From Pseudorhizobium flavum (GTDB lineage Bacteria > Pseudomonadota > Alphaproteobacteria > Rhizobiales > Rhizobiaceae): a stretch of 64,000 bases of DNA. Below are positions 34,627 to 43,066 of the stretch, piece by piece. Every line of letters starts with the position of its first letter. The first letter of the stretch is position 1. Position numbers and translations under genes: made by a program. Location of the stretch: the NCBI RefSeq assembly GCF_902502825.2, contig NZ_LR723670.1, positions 3,192,001 through 3,256,000 of the forward strand, read 5' to 3'. The notes under the pieces were generated by a model. The model searched no databases. It was not told the DNA's origin and saw nothing but the letters and a program-made list of their open reading frames with translations.

Positions 34627-35913
34627 CTACATTTCGTGCTCGTCGGCCCGTCCACCAAGGTCGCGACGCGCGATGGGAAAGTGTCGAACATAGTCCTGGA
34701 GCCTTCGAGGATCGAAGACATACCCGTCCATGAACCTGTCTCCCGGCTGGCCGCCTTCCATCCGCAGGTCGTCCTCGTCAGGGGCTGCAGCATCGCCGAG
34801 CGCCGAACGAAAGATGTCAGGCCGGTAAGAAGCGACGGCAGCCGCCACTCCCTTTTCGGAATAGGCGGCCTGGCCCCAGCGGATCATCTGGCTGTAGATC
34901 CACAGAGCCTGGCTCGGGCGCGGATAGCTGGCATGCTGGGCGTGGAACGAGAAATAGTTCGCGATGACGCGGCGGGTGCCCTGCGCGTCCAGACTGAATT
35001 CCCCCGAAAGCACATGTCGAATGATCTCGACTGGCGCGCCGACATGGCGCGGATCCGCCAGCGCTTCCGCCAGAGCGTCATGGTTTTCCGGTTGATCGCA
35101 CCACTGTGCTGCGGCGTTGAGCGCCACGAGCAGGCGCATCACCGTCTCGGCGTTGCTGTCGGCCCAGTCCGGCCGCATGCCGAGCACCTTCTCCGGCGCG
35201 GACGGCCAGATGTCCTGCTTGGCAGCCACGATGCGGCCGACGCCCCGCTGGGAGGCAACCATGTTCCACGGTGCGCCGACGCAGAAGCCATCGATTGCGC
35301 CCGCCGCAAGCGCATCGGAGGTCATCGGCGGTGGCACGACGACCAGCCTGACGTCCAGGTCGGGATCAGTTCCCCCGGCCGCCAGCCAATAACGGAACTC
35401 GTAGTTGTGGGAAGAGAAAGGATAGGTCATGCCCAGCGTCGGCGGCTGCTCTCCCGCTGCTTTCATGGTTTGGACCACCAGGGCAAGCGCACGGGCATGA
35501 TCGAGCGCGCTGGCATCATCGCCAATGTCGGCAGTGTCTTGCATGCGGGCAAATAGCCTCGTCGAGAGCGTGATCGCGTTGCCGCCCCGTCCGAGCGAGA
35601 AAGGCGTGATCGTGGGCGAGGGGTTTGAGCCGAGACCAAGCATGGATGCCACCGGCATGGGCGACAGCATGTGGGCGATGTCGAACTGACGGAAAGCCAG
35701 ACGGTCGCGTACATTGGCCCAGGAAACATCCCGGACAAGTTCGAGCCTGAGGCCTTCCCGCTCCGCGAAGCCAAAGACGGATGCGGCAATCAGCACAGAC
35801 GCATCGACCAGCGGTATGAAGCCCGCACGGAGGACACGCGCGCCTTCCGAAGGCAGTGTCGCGGGGGCAGGCAGGCTAGGTCCAATGCGGTTGCGTCTGG
35901 TCACCATGTTCAT
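34627..35913 (-). CDS. nasS: Nitrate/nitrite sensor NasS (NrtA/CmpA-like, cytosolic)
   Basis: 428 residues of the NrtA-type periplasmic-binding-protein fold: VLRAGFIPLVDASVLIAAS, NVRDRLAFRQFDIAHMLSPMP, FSSHNYEFRYWLAAGG, AGAIDGFCVGAPWN. There is no signal peptide, which separates NasS sensors from the exported NrtA. NasS binds NasT when nitrate or nitrite is absent and frees it when the anion binds. ATG 35913 (MNMVTRRN) is chosen for its GAGGA site; a frame extension of 12 residues to 35949 has none. It follows nasT closely, and no nrtBC transporter genes accompany it. Confidence 0.87.
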   Translation of the reverse strand: MNMVTRRNRIGPSLPAPATLPSEGARVLRAGFIPLVDASVLIAASVFGFAEREGLRLELVRDVSWANVRDRLAFRQFDIAHMLSPMPVASMLGLGSNPSPTITPFSLGRGGNAITLSTRLFARMQDTADIGDDASALDHARALALVVQTMKAAGEQPPTLGMTYPFSSHNYEFRYWLAAGGTDPDLDVRLVVVPPPMTSDALAAGAIDGFCVGAPWNMVASQRGVGRIVAAKQDIWPSAPEKVLGMRPDWADSNAETVMRLLVALNAAAQWCDQPENHDALAEALADPRHVGAPVEIIRHVLSGEFSLDAQGTRRVIANYFSFHAQHASYPRPSQALWIYSQMIRWGQAAYSEKGVAAAVASYRPDIFRSALGDAAAPDEDDLRMEGGQPGDRFMDGYVFDPRRLQDYVRHFPIARRDLGGRADEHEM

Positions 35914-35949
35914 TCCAGTTTCCTCAAGGCCTTCTCGCCTGGATCGCAT

Positions 35950-36537
35950 TCACAGCAGCAGCCGAGCCGCCGTTACGATGCTCTGGGCGATGTCCGCCAT
36001 CTTCTTTTTTTCGTTCATCGCGGACTGGCGCAGGAGGGCGAATGCCTCCTCCTCCGACAGACCCCGCATCTTCATGAGAATTCCCTTCGCACGCTCAACC
36101 ACCTTCCGCTCTTCCAGCGCAGAGCGCGCCTCCGCCAACTCACGCTGCAGGCGGCTGAAGGCGTTGAAGCGACTGACGGCCATGTCCAGTATCGACTTCA
36201 CCCTCTCCTTCTTGAGCCCGTCGACGATATAGGCGGAGACTCCAGCATCGACGGCCGCCTCTATGGACGCCGTATCCGACCGATCGACGAACATCGCAAT
36301 CGGACGCCCGACGGTTCGGGTAAGTTGGAACAGGTGCTCCATCATGTCCCGGTTCGGATTCTCGATGTCGATGATGATGACGTCGGGCTGCAGCGTTTCG
36401 ATCGTCCGCGCGACCCCGTTGACCTCATGGATCACGTTGACGCGATCATGTCCGGCCTCGCGCAGTCCCTCCTCGATGATGGAGGCGCGAATGGCATTTT
36501 CATCGATCACGAGGATAGTGAGTTCGGCCTGCGACAT
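35950..36537 (-). CDS. nasT: ANTAR-domain antitermination regulator NasT
   Basis: 195 residues. A receiver-like domain at the N-terminus (LTILVIDENAIRASII, acceptor-position Asp57 in DVIIIDIENP) is followed by a coiled linker and a C-terminal ANTAR domain (RKVVERAKGILMKMRGLSEEEAFALLRQSAMNEKKKM, about 135-185). ANTAR proteins bind paired hexaloop hairpins in leader RNA and allow read-through. Paired with nasS and upstream of nirB whose leader has such hairpins, this is NasT. Ribosome site is weak. Confidence 0.92.
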   Translation of the reverse strand: MSQAELTILVIDENAIRASIIEEGLREAGHDRVNVIHEVNGVARTIETLQPDVIIIDIENPNRDMMEHLFQLTRTVGRPIAMFVDRSDTASIEAAVDAGVSAYIVDGLKKERVKSILDMAVSRFNAFSRLQRELAEARSALEERKVVERAKGILMKMRGLSEEEAFALLRQSAMNEKKKMADIAQSIVTAARLLL

Positions 36538-36637
36538 CTGCTAACGATGCCGCAGCGCAGCAATTCTGGCAAGCATCATTGTCTAAAAAATATGCGCCGA
36601 ATGGCGTTGATGAAAAATAGTTCACTCGCGTTGGGAT

Positions 36638-37333
36638 TTATACGGTGAGATGCCCGCGAGCTTCTTCCGTATCCAGGGACTCGGCTCCACCCTCGTGGAC
36701 GATCTCGCCTCGGTCCATGATGTAGACCTGGTCCGCGAGCTCGCGGCAGAAATCCAGGTATTGTTCGACCAGCAGGATCGCCATGCCGGTCGAATCCCTC
36801 AGGTAGCGAATGGCGCGGCCGATATCCTTGATGATCGACGGCTGGATGCCTTCCGTCGGCTCGTCCAGCACTAGGATCTTCGGCCGCATGACCATTGCGC
36901 GGCCGATCGCCAGCTGTTGCTGCTGCCCCCCGGAGAGGTCCCCGCCACGCCGTGACAGCATGCTGCCGAGGACGGGAAACAGGCTGAAGATCTCCTCCGG
37001 GATGAAGCGTTCCTTGCGCGGCAGCGGTGCGAAGCCGGATTCCAGGTTCTCCTGCACCGTGAGTAGCGGGAAGATCTCCCTGCCCTGCGGCACATAGCCG
37101 ATGCCCTGCTTGGCGCGAGCGTAAGGGGCCGACCCGTTCAGCCTTACGTTTTCGAAGCTAATCGTTCCGGCGCTCACCGGGTGCTGCCCGGTGATGGCGC
37201 GCAGCAGCGAGCTCTTGCCGACGCCGTTGCGGCCGAGCACGCAGGTGATCTTGCCCATCTCCGCGGTCAAAGAGATGCCGCGAAGAGCTTGGGCCGCGCC
37301 GTAGTGCAGGTTGATGTTGTCTACCGTCAGCAT
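36638..37333 (-). CDS. urtE: Urea ABC transporter ATPase UrtE
   Basis: 231 residues. Walker A is GRNGVGKSSLLRA, signature LSGGQQQQLAIGRAM, Walker B ILVLDEPTEGIQPS, and the sequence IGYVPQGREIFPLLTVQENL is typical of LivF/UrtE. GIQPSIIKDIG distinguishes UrtE from LivF. ATG 37333 begins MLTVDNINLHYG. Last gene of urtABCDE (minus strand), starting 2 nt after the urtD stop. Confidence 0.92.
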   Translation of the reverse strand: MLTVDNINLHYGAAQALRGISLTAEMGKITCVLGRNGVGKSSLLRAITGQHPVSAGTISFENVRLNGSAPYARAKQGIGYVPQGREIFPLLTVQENLESGFAPLPRKERFIPEEIFSLFPVLGSMLSRRGGDLSGGQQQQLAIGRAMVMRPKILVLDEPTEGIQPSIIKDIGRAIRYLRDSTGMAILLVEQYLDFCRELADQVYIMDRGEIVHEGGAESLDTEEARGHLTV

Positions 37334-37335
37334 GA

Positions 37336-38097
37336 TTAACGTCCCAGATAATTCTCGATGACCTTCGGATCGCTCGAGACGAAGTCGATCGATCCTTCGG
37401 CCAGCACTGAGCCTTCCGCGAGACACGTCACCTTCACGCCGAGTTCGCGGATGAACCCCATGTCGTGCTCGACCACCACCACGGAGCGCGTTTTGGCGAT
37501 CTCCCGCAAAAGGATCGCCGTCTCCGCGGTCTCGGCGTCGGTCATGCCAGCCACCGGCTCGTCGACGAGGAGAAGCTTCGGCTCCTGCGCCAAGAGCATG
37601 CCGATCTCCAGCCATTGCTTCTGACCGTGCGAAAGATTGGCGGCGAGCTCGTCCCTGCGGTGCGTCAGGCGGATCGTCTCGAGGATCTCCTCAATGCGCG
37701 CGCGATCCTCAGCTGTGAGCTTGTAGAACAGCGTGGCGAAGACGCCGCGGGAACGGTTGAGTGCGAGCTCCAGATTGTCCCAAACGCTATGGCTCTCAAA
37801 CACAGTCGGCTTCTGGAACTTGCGGCCGATGCCGAGCTGGGCGATGTCTGCTTCATCCCGCTTGGTGAGATCGATCGTGTCTTCGAACAGGACCGTGCCG
37901 CTGTCGGGGCGGGTCTTGCCGGTGATGATGTCCATCATCGTCGTCTTGCCGGCTCCGTTGGGGCCGATGATGGCCCGAAGCTCACCCGGCTCGACCACGA
38001 AGGAAAGCGCGTTCAACGCCTTGAAGCCGTCGAAGGAGACTGACACGTTGTCGAGATAAAGCAGGCTCTTCGCGCGTGTTTCGGCAACCGTTGTCAT
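37336..38097 (-). CDS. urtD: Urea ABC transporter ATPase UrtD
   Basis: 253 residues. Walker A is GPNGAGKTTMMDIITG, signature LSHGQKQWLEIGMLL (the UrtD variant with SHGQKQW), Walker B LLLVDEPVAGMTDAE, and VVVEHDMGFI follows. The GMTDAET stretch is characteristic of UrtD. It lies 4 nt downstream of urtC, in the fixed urt order. Confidence 0.93.
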   Translation of the reverse strand: MTTVAETRAKSLLYLDNVSVSFDGFKALNALSFVVEPGELRAIIGPNGAGKTTMMDIITGKTRPDSGTVLFEDTIDLTKRDEADIAQLGIGRKFQKPTVFESHSVWDNLELALNRSRGVFATLFYKLTAEDRARIEEILETIRLTHRRDELAANLSHGQKQWLEIGMLLAQEPKLLLVDEPVAGMTDAETAETAILLREIAKTRSVVVVEHDMGFIRELGVKVTCLAEGSVLAEGSIDFVSSDPKVIENYLGR

Positions 38098-38101
38098 GAT
38101 C

Positions 38102-39262
38102 CTACTCCGCCGCTTGCGGCAAGAGATCGGCATCCCTGCCCTTTTCTCGTTCCGCCGCCGACCTCAGTTGCTTGCGGGCGTTCCAGCCATGCTGGATCGT
38201 TCCGACGATACCCTTGGGAAGGAACAGGGTGACCGCGATGAACAGGCCGCCCAGCGCATAGAGCCAGAACTCGGGAAAGGCGCCGGTGAAGAAGCTCTTG
38301 CCGGCATTGACCAGCACGGCGCCGATGATCGGGCCAATCAGCGTGCCGCGGCCTCCAACCGCCGTCCAAACAACCACCTCGATGGAATTGGCCGGCGCGA
38401 ACTCGCCCGGATTGATAATGCCGACCTGCGGCACGAAGAGCGCACCCGCGATGCCCGCCATCATGGCCGAAACAACGAAGGTGAAGAGCTTGATGTTCTC
38501 CACCCGGAAGCCGAGGAAGCGTACACGGCTTTCGGCATCGCGCACCCCGACCAGCACCTTGCCGAACTTCGAGCGCACGATAGCCGACGCGATCAGCAGG
38601 CAGAGCGCCAGCATGATGGCCGACATCGCAAACAGCACGTTGCGCGTCCCGGCGGCCTGGACCGGGAAGCCGAGGATCTCCTTGTAGTCCGTCAGTCCGT
38701 TATTGCCGCCGAAGCCCATGTCGTTGCGGAAGAAGGCGAGCATCAGCGCATAGGTCATCGCCTGCGTGATGATCGACAGATACACGCCGTTGACGCGGCT
38801 GCGGAAGGCAAACCAGCCGAACAGGAAGGCAAGCAGCCCCGGAACCACCAGCACCATCAGCATGGCAAAGGGGAACATGTCGAAGCCGTACCAGAACCAC
38901 GGCAGTTCCTGCCAATTGAGGAAGACCATGAAATCCGGCAGGACCGGATTGCCGTAGACGCCGCGCGAACCGATCTGGCGCATGAGATACATACCCATGG
39001 CATAGCCGCCGAGCGCGAAAAAGGCGCCGTGGCCGAGCGAGAGGATGCCGCAATAGCCCCAGACGAGATCGAGCGCGAGCGCCAGCAGTGCGTAGCAGAG
39101 ATACTTGCCGAACAGCGACACCGCGTAAGTCGGAACGTGGAAGGCACTTTCGGGCGGCACCAGGAGGTTCAATGCCGGCACAAGCAGAGCAGTCGTAAGC
39201 AGGATGCCGATGGCGACGACGATCTTGCCGTCCAGCGCGCGAAGAACGAAACCGGTGATCAT
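38102..39262 (-). CDS. urtC: Urea ABC transporter permease UrtC
   Basis: 386 residues, about ten hydrophobic segments of the LivM type. ALDLVWGYCGILSLGHGAFF is the family landmark, and GNNGLTDYKEILGFPV and WTAVGGRGTLIGPIIGAVLVN are typical of UrtC. ATG 39262 overlaps the urtB stop by 4 nt. The C-terminus is a short charged tail (LRSAAEREKGRDADLLPQ). Confidence 0.93.
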   Translation of the reverse strand: MITGFVLRALDGKIVVAIGILLTTALLVPALNLLVPPESAFHVPTYAVSLFGKYLCYALLALALDLVWGYCGILSLGHGAFFALGGYAMGMYLMRQIGSRGVYGNPVLPDFMVFLNWQELPWFWYGFDMFPFAMLMVLVVPGLLAFLFGWFAFRSRVNGVYLSIITQAMTYALMLAFFRNDMGFGGNNGLTDYKEILGFPVQAAGTRNVLFAMSAIMLALCLLIASAIVRSKFGKVLVGVRDAESRVRFLGFRVENIKLFTFVVSAMMAGIAGALFVPQVGIINPGEFAPANSIEVVVWTAVGGRGTLIGPIIGAVLVNAGKSFFTGAFPEFWLYALGGLFIAVTLFLPKGIVGTIQHGWNARKQLRSAAEREKGRDADLLPQAAE

Positions 39263-40863
39263 GCTTCCACCGCCCTTCCCTTGAGCGCGAAGAGGCCGCG
39301 CGGTCGCTTCTGAATGAAGAGGATGATCAGTACCAGCACGAGGATCTTGCCGAGCACGGCGCCGGCCCATGGCTCGAGGAACTTGTTGAGGACTCCGAGC
39401 GACAGCGCGCCGACCAAGGTGCCCCAGAGGTTTCCGACGCCGCCGAACACGACGACCATGAAGCTGTCGATGATGTAGCTCTGGCCGAGGTTCGGTGAGA
39501 CGTTGTCGATCTGCGAAAGCGCCACGCCGGCGATACCGGCAATCCCGGAGCCGAGCGCAAAGGTAAAGGCGTCAACCCAAGGCGTGCGGATGCCCATGGA
39601 AGAAGCCATGCGCCGGTTCTGCGTCACCGCCCGCATCTGCAGTCCAAAGGACGATTTCTTCATCAGCACCAGCAGCGCAACGAAGATCGAAAGCGAGAAG
39701 ATGATGATCCACATGCGGTTCCAGGTGACCGTCATGCCGCCAAGCGGGAACGAGCCGGACATCCAGGAAGGGTTGCCGACCTCCTGGTTCGTCGGCCCGA
39801 AGATCGACCGGATCGCCTGCTGCAGGATGAGCGAAATCCCCCAGGTGGCGAGCAGGGTTTCCAATGGGCGGCCGTAAAGGAAGCGGATCACGCCACGCTC
39901 GATCGCCAGTCCGGCCGCCGCCGTCACCAGGAAGGCGACAGGCAGCGCGATGGCAAGCGACCAGTCGAAGAGCTGCGGCGCGCTGGAACGGATGATGTCC
40001 TGGACGACGAACGTGGAATAGGCGCCGAGCATCACCATCTCACCATGCGCCATGTTGATGATGCCCATCACCCCAAAGGTAATCGCGAGCCCGATTGCCG
40101 CGAGCAGCAGCACAGAGCCAAGCGAGAGACCGTACCAGACGTTCTGCGCCATATCCCAAAGCGCAATCTCGCTCTCGATCGCGCCGATCGCCTTGTCGAT
40201 GTCCGGCTGAAGGCTGGCGTCCACGGAGCCATAGGCGCCGCGTAGCACGCCGATCGCGTCGCGTCCGCCGTAGTTGCGGATTCGCTCAATAGCCTCGCGC
40301 TTCTCCTCGATGGAGCGGCCGGAGGTGAGCAGCGACACGGCGCGTGCCTCCTCCATTCTGGCCCTCACCTCGCCGTCGGTTTCCTTGGCAAGAGCGGTTT
40401 CGATAAGCTCGAGATTGTCTTCACTCGGTGCGGCAAGCATGGTGTTGGCCGCTTGCAGCCGGGCTTTGGGGTTCGGACTCATCAGCGTCAGGCCGCCGAG
40501 TGCGGCCCGGATGGCGCGACGCAGGTTGTTGTTGACCTTGACCTTGCTGACGGCGGATTTCGCCACCTCGCCAGCGCTTTCGCCGGTCAGTGGATCGAGC
40601 AGTTCCAGCTTCGATCCGGCAGGCTTGGTCATGAACACGGCGTCATCGGACTTGCGGGCGTAGAGATCACCCTCGGCGAAGGCTTCCAGTGCCGGTACGA
40701 CGCGCGCATCACCCGTTGCGGCGATCTGAGCTATCAGCTCTTCCGCCTGCTGGAAATTGGCATCTGACAATTGATCGATGAGAGGCTTGGGATCGCTCTG
40801 CGCCAGGGACGGCGTGGCGAAGGAAAGGATCAGAAAAATCAGACTGACGAAACGGATTGCCAT
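39259..40863 (-). CDS. urtB: Urea ABC transporter permease UrtB with periplasmic N-terminal extension
   Basis: 534 residues. A signal-like N-terminus (MAIRFVSLIFLILSFATPSLA) is followed by about 220 soluble, helix-rich residues (LEAFAEGDLYARKSDDAVF, KVKVNNNLRRAIRAALGG) with HEAT-like periodicity. The LivH-type membrane domain follows from about residue 245 (NVWYGLSLGSVLLLAAIGLAITFGVMGIINMAHGEMVMLG). This extension is known from proteobacterial UrtB proteins and is thought to face the periplasm, possibly meeting UrtA. 182 nt separate it from urtA. Confidence 0.93.
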   Translation of the reverse strand: MAIRFVSLIFLILSFATPSLAQSDPKPLIDQLSDANFQQAEELIAQIAATGDARVVPALEAFAEGDLYARKSDDAVFMTKPAGSKLELLDPLTGESAGEVAKSAVSKVKVNNNLRRAIRAALGGLTLMSPNPKARLQAANTMLAAPSEDNLELIETALAKETDGEVRARMEEARAVSLLTSGRSIEEKREAIERIRNYGGRDAIGVLRGAYGSVDASLQPDIDKAIGAIESEIALWDMAQNVWYGLSLGSVLLLAAIGLAITFGVMGIINMAHGEMVMLGAYSTFVVQDIIRSSAPQLFDWSLAIALPVAFLVTAAAGLAIERGVIRFLYGRPLETLLATWGISLILQQAIRSIFGPTNQEVGNPSWMSGSFPLGGMTVTWNRMWIIIFSLSIFVALLVLMKKSSFGLQMRAVTQNRRMASSMGIRTPWVDAFTFALGSGIAGIAGVALSQIDNVSPNLGQSYIIDSFMVVVFGGVGNLWGTLVGALSLGVLNKFLEPWAGAVLGKILVLVLIILFIQKRPRGLFALKGRAVEA

Positions 40864-41045
40864 GCTCTTGTCCCCCGGTTGCCTGCGCGCGACGGGCGCG
40901 ATCCGCCCTTCATCCGCCTGCCGGCACCTTCCCCCTCACTCGGGAGAAGAAGCATCTGCGCCATTCCCGCATGAGCGAGAAGGCGGTTGAGGCGCTGACC
41001 CTCTCCCCAGTGCGGGAAGAGGGCCGGGGCTGGAGGGTGGTCTGA
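40864..41045 (-). repeat. urtA-urtB intergenic region with REP-like hairpin
   Basis: 182 nt. CCCTCTCCC and GGGAAGAGGG (40999-41023) pair with one bulge, within a run (CTGACCCTCTCCCCAGTGCG) whose wording I recognise from REP-like intergenic repeats in many alphaproteobacteria. It begins 22 nt past the urtA stop. It could protect urtA mRNA and lower urtBCDE expression, giving an excess of binding protein. Confidence 0.6.
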
Positions 41046-42335
41046 TCAGCTGCCCTTACCGCCGCACTTGCCGGTGGCAACGTTGAAGTTGCCGCACTCC
41101 ATCGGCTTGCGCCAATCGGCAATGAGGTCCTTCGAGTCCGGCAGGTAGTCGGACCACTCGTCTCCGACGACGGAAGGAGTTTCCTGGACAACCTCGAACT
41201 GGCCGTCCGCCTGGATCTCACCGATCAGCACGGGCTTGGTGATGTGGTGGTTCGGCATGACCGTAGAATAACCTCCCGACAGGTTCGGCACCGCAACGCC
41301 GATGATCGAGTCGAGAACAGCGTCGGTATCGGTTGTGCCGGCCGCTTCGACGGCCTTCACCCAGGCATTGAAGCCGATATAGGCGGCTTCCATCGGGTCG
41401 TTGGTCACGCGCTTGTCATTCTTGGTGAAGGCGTGCCAGGTCTCGATGAACTCGGCATTGGCCTCGCTTTCGACGGACTGGAAGTAGTTCCACGCAGCCA
41501 GATGGCCGACCAGCGGCCCCGTGTCGAGACCCGCCAGCTCTTCCTCGCCGACGGAGAAGGCGACAACCGGGATGTCTTCCGCCTTAATGCCCTGGTTTGC
41601 CAGTTCCTTGTAGAAGGGCACGTTGGCGTCGCCATTGATGGTCGAGACCACGGCAGTCTTTTTCCCGGCAGATCCGAAGTTCTTGATGTCCGTCACGATC
41701 GTCTGCCAGTCGGAGTGACCGAACGGCGTGTAGTTGACCATGATGTCTTCCTCGGCCACGCCCTTCGACATCAGGTAGGCCTTGAGGATCTTGTTGGTCG
41801 TCTGCGGATAGACGTAGTCGGTGCCGGCGAGCACCCAGCGCTCGACGCCTTCCGTTTCGGCAAGGTAATCGACGGCGGGGATGGCCTGCTGGTTTGGAGC
41901 AGCACCCGTGTAGAAGATATTGCGCGAGGATTCCTCACCTTCGTACTGGACCGGATAGAAGAGGATCGAGTTCAGCTCTTCGAAGACCGGCAGCACAGAC
42001 TTGCGTGACGAGGATGTCCAGCAGCCGAACACGGCAGCTACCTTGTCCTGGCTGATCAGTTGGCGAGCCTTCTCGGCAAACAGCGGCCAGTCGGATGCCG
42101 GATCGACGACGACGGCTTCGAGCTTCTTGCCGAGAACGCCGCCCTTCTTGTTCTGCTCTTCAACAAGCATCAGCATGGCGTCCTTCAGCGTGGTCTCGGA
42201 AATGGCCATCGTGCCCGAAAGGGAGTGCAGCACGCCGACCTTGATCGTATCTTCCCGCGCCAACGCGCCATGGAATGCTGTGGTGGAGAGCGCAGCGGCT
42301 AGCAGCGCGCCTCCAAGCTTTGCTGAAATCTTCAT
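41046..42335 (-). CDS. urtA: Urea ABC transporter substrate-binding protein UrtA
   Basis: 429 residues with a signal peptide (MKISAKLGGALLAAALSTTAFHGALA, cleavage near 26). Mature wording is that of UrtA/FmdD: IKVGVLHSLSGTMAISETTLKDA, VFGCWTSSSRKSVLPVFEE, LFYPVQYEGEESSRNIFYTG, and AAYIGFNAWVKAVEAAGT. It binds urea in the periplasm. ATG 42335 is at the typical signal-peptide start. First gene of the urt operon, whose promoter must lie in 42336-42538; I found no clear sigma-54 site there. Confidence 0.94.
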   Translation of the reverse strand: MKISAKLGGALLAAALSTTAFHGALAREDTIKVGVLHSLSGTMAISETTLKDAMLMLVEEQNKKGGVLGKKLEAVVVDPASDWPLFAEKARQLISQDKVAAVFGCWTSSSRKSVLPVFEELNSILFYPVQYEGEESSRNIFYTGAAPNQQAIPAVDYLAETEGVERWVLAGTDYVYPQTTNKILKAYLMSKGVAEEDIMVNYTPFGHSDWQTIVTDIKNFGSAGKKTAVVSTINGDANVPFYKELANQGIKAEDIPVVAFSVGEEELAGLDTGPLVGHLAAWNYFQSVESEANAEFIETWHAFTKNDKRVTNDPMEAAYIGFNAWVKAVEAAGTTDTDAVLDSIIGVAVPNLSGGYSTVMPNHHITKPVLIGEIQADGQFEVVQETPSVVGDEWSDYLPDSKDLIADWRKPMECGNFNVATGKCGGKGS

Positions 42336-42538
42336 GATCGAACCCCTCTTCTTGTTCGTTCGCAACCGGAAGCAGGACGCTTTCGCCGTTGCTGGAGGGA
42401 CTATCCGATGCTGCACCGCAAACCCGTATACGTAGAATGACGTACAGACGGGGGAGAAGTGGGAAGCACGTCAGCAACCCGATAATGTTGACAGCATCGA
42501 AGTGCCGTCGCGATATTTCGGCGTGAGGAGGGACCACC

Positions 42539-42976
42539 ATGGATGTCACGACGATAGGCTTCACGAAGACCGACGCCAAGAACTTCTTCGGACGGTTGAA
42601 AACAGCTGGCGTGAAGAGGGTGATCGACGTTCGGCTGCACAACACTTCACAACTGGCGGGCTTCGCCAAGGCCGACGACCTTCCGTTCTTCCTGAGAGAA
42701 CTCTGCGGCGCGGATTACGTACATGAGCCGCTTCTTGCACCGACGGAGGAGATCATGACCGCGTTCAAGAAGCAGAAGGGCGACTGGAACGTCTTCAGGG
42801 AAAGCTTTCTGGAGTTGATAACGGATCGAAAGATCGAGAACCAGTTCAAGGCGGAAGCCTTCGACGGTAGCTGCCTGCTCTGCTCGGAAGACAAGCCACA
42901 CCAGTGCCACCGGAGCCTCGTCGTCGATTACCTCAACGGCAAATGGGGCGGCAGGCTCGCCGTCAGACACTTGTGA
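42539..42976 (+). CDS. DUF488 domain-containing protein
   Basis: 145 residues. DUF488 landmarks are TIGFTKTDAKNFFGRL, VKRVIDVRLHNTSQLAGFAK, and the C-terminal CLLCSEDKPHQCHRSLVVDYL with its conserved Cys and CHR motif. GGAGGG precedes ATG 42539. The family has no established function; a rhodanese-like or nucleic-acid link has been suggested for it. It is divergent from urtA and just upstream of the permease-kinase fusion on the same strand, so co-transcription with the latter is possible. Confidence 0.87.
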   Translation: MDVTTIGFTKTDAKNFFGRLKTAGVKRVIDVRLHNTSQLAGFAKADDLPFFLRELCGADYVHEPLLAPTEEIMTAFKKQKGDWNVFRESFLELITDRKIENQFKAEAFDGSCLLCSEDKPHQCHRSLVVDYLNGKWGGRLAVRHL

Positions 42977-43021
42977 TCCTGCTTCCGGAGGGCTTGCCAA
43001 ACCCTTCACCGCGCATAAGAG

Positions 43022-43066
43022 TGCCTAATCGGAAGTCAAATTCACGAGGGCGCTAGTTATTAGGCA
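43022..43066 (+). promoter_or_regulatory. 8-bp inverted repeat ending at the start codon of the sensor fusion
   Basis: TGCCTAAT (43022-43029) and ATTAGGCA (43059-43066) are exact complements; the last A is the first base of the ATG at 43066. In RNA this would fold the start codon edge into a stem. The nearest purine run is GAGGG at 43046-43050, inside the loop, rather far from the ATG. Could also be a protein-binding dyad. Confidence 0.45.

Noticed and set aside
38096..39313. 405-codon plus-strand open frame antisense to urtC
   Set aside because: Rich in Glu/Arg/His/Gln with no hydrophobic core, the mirror image of a membrane protein gene.
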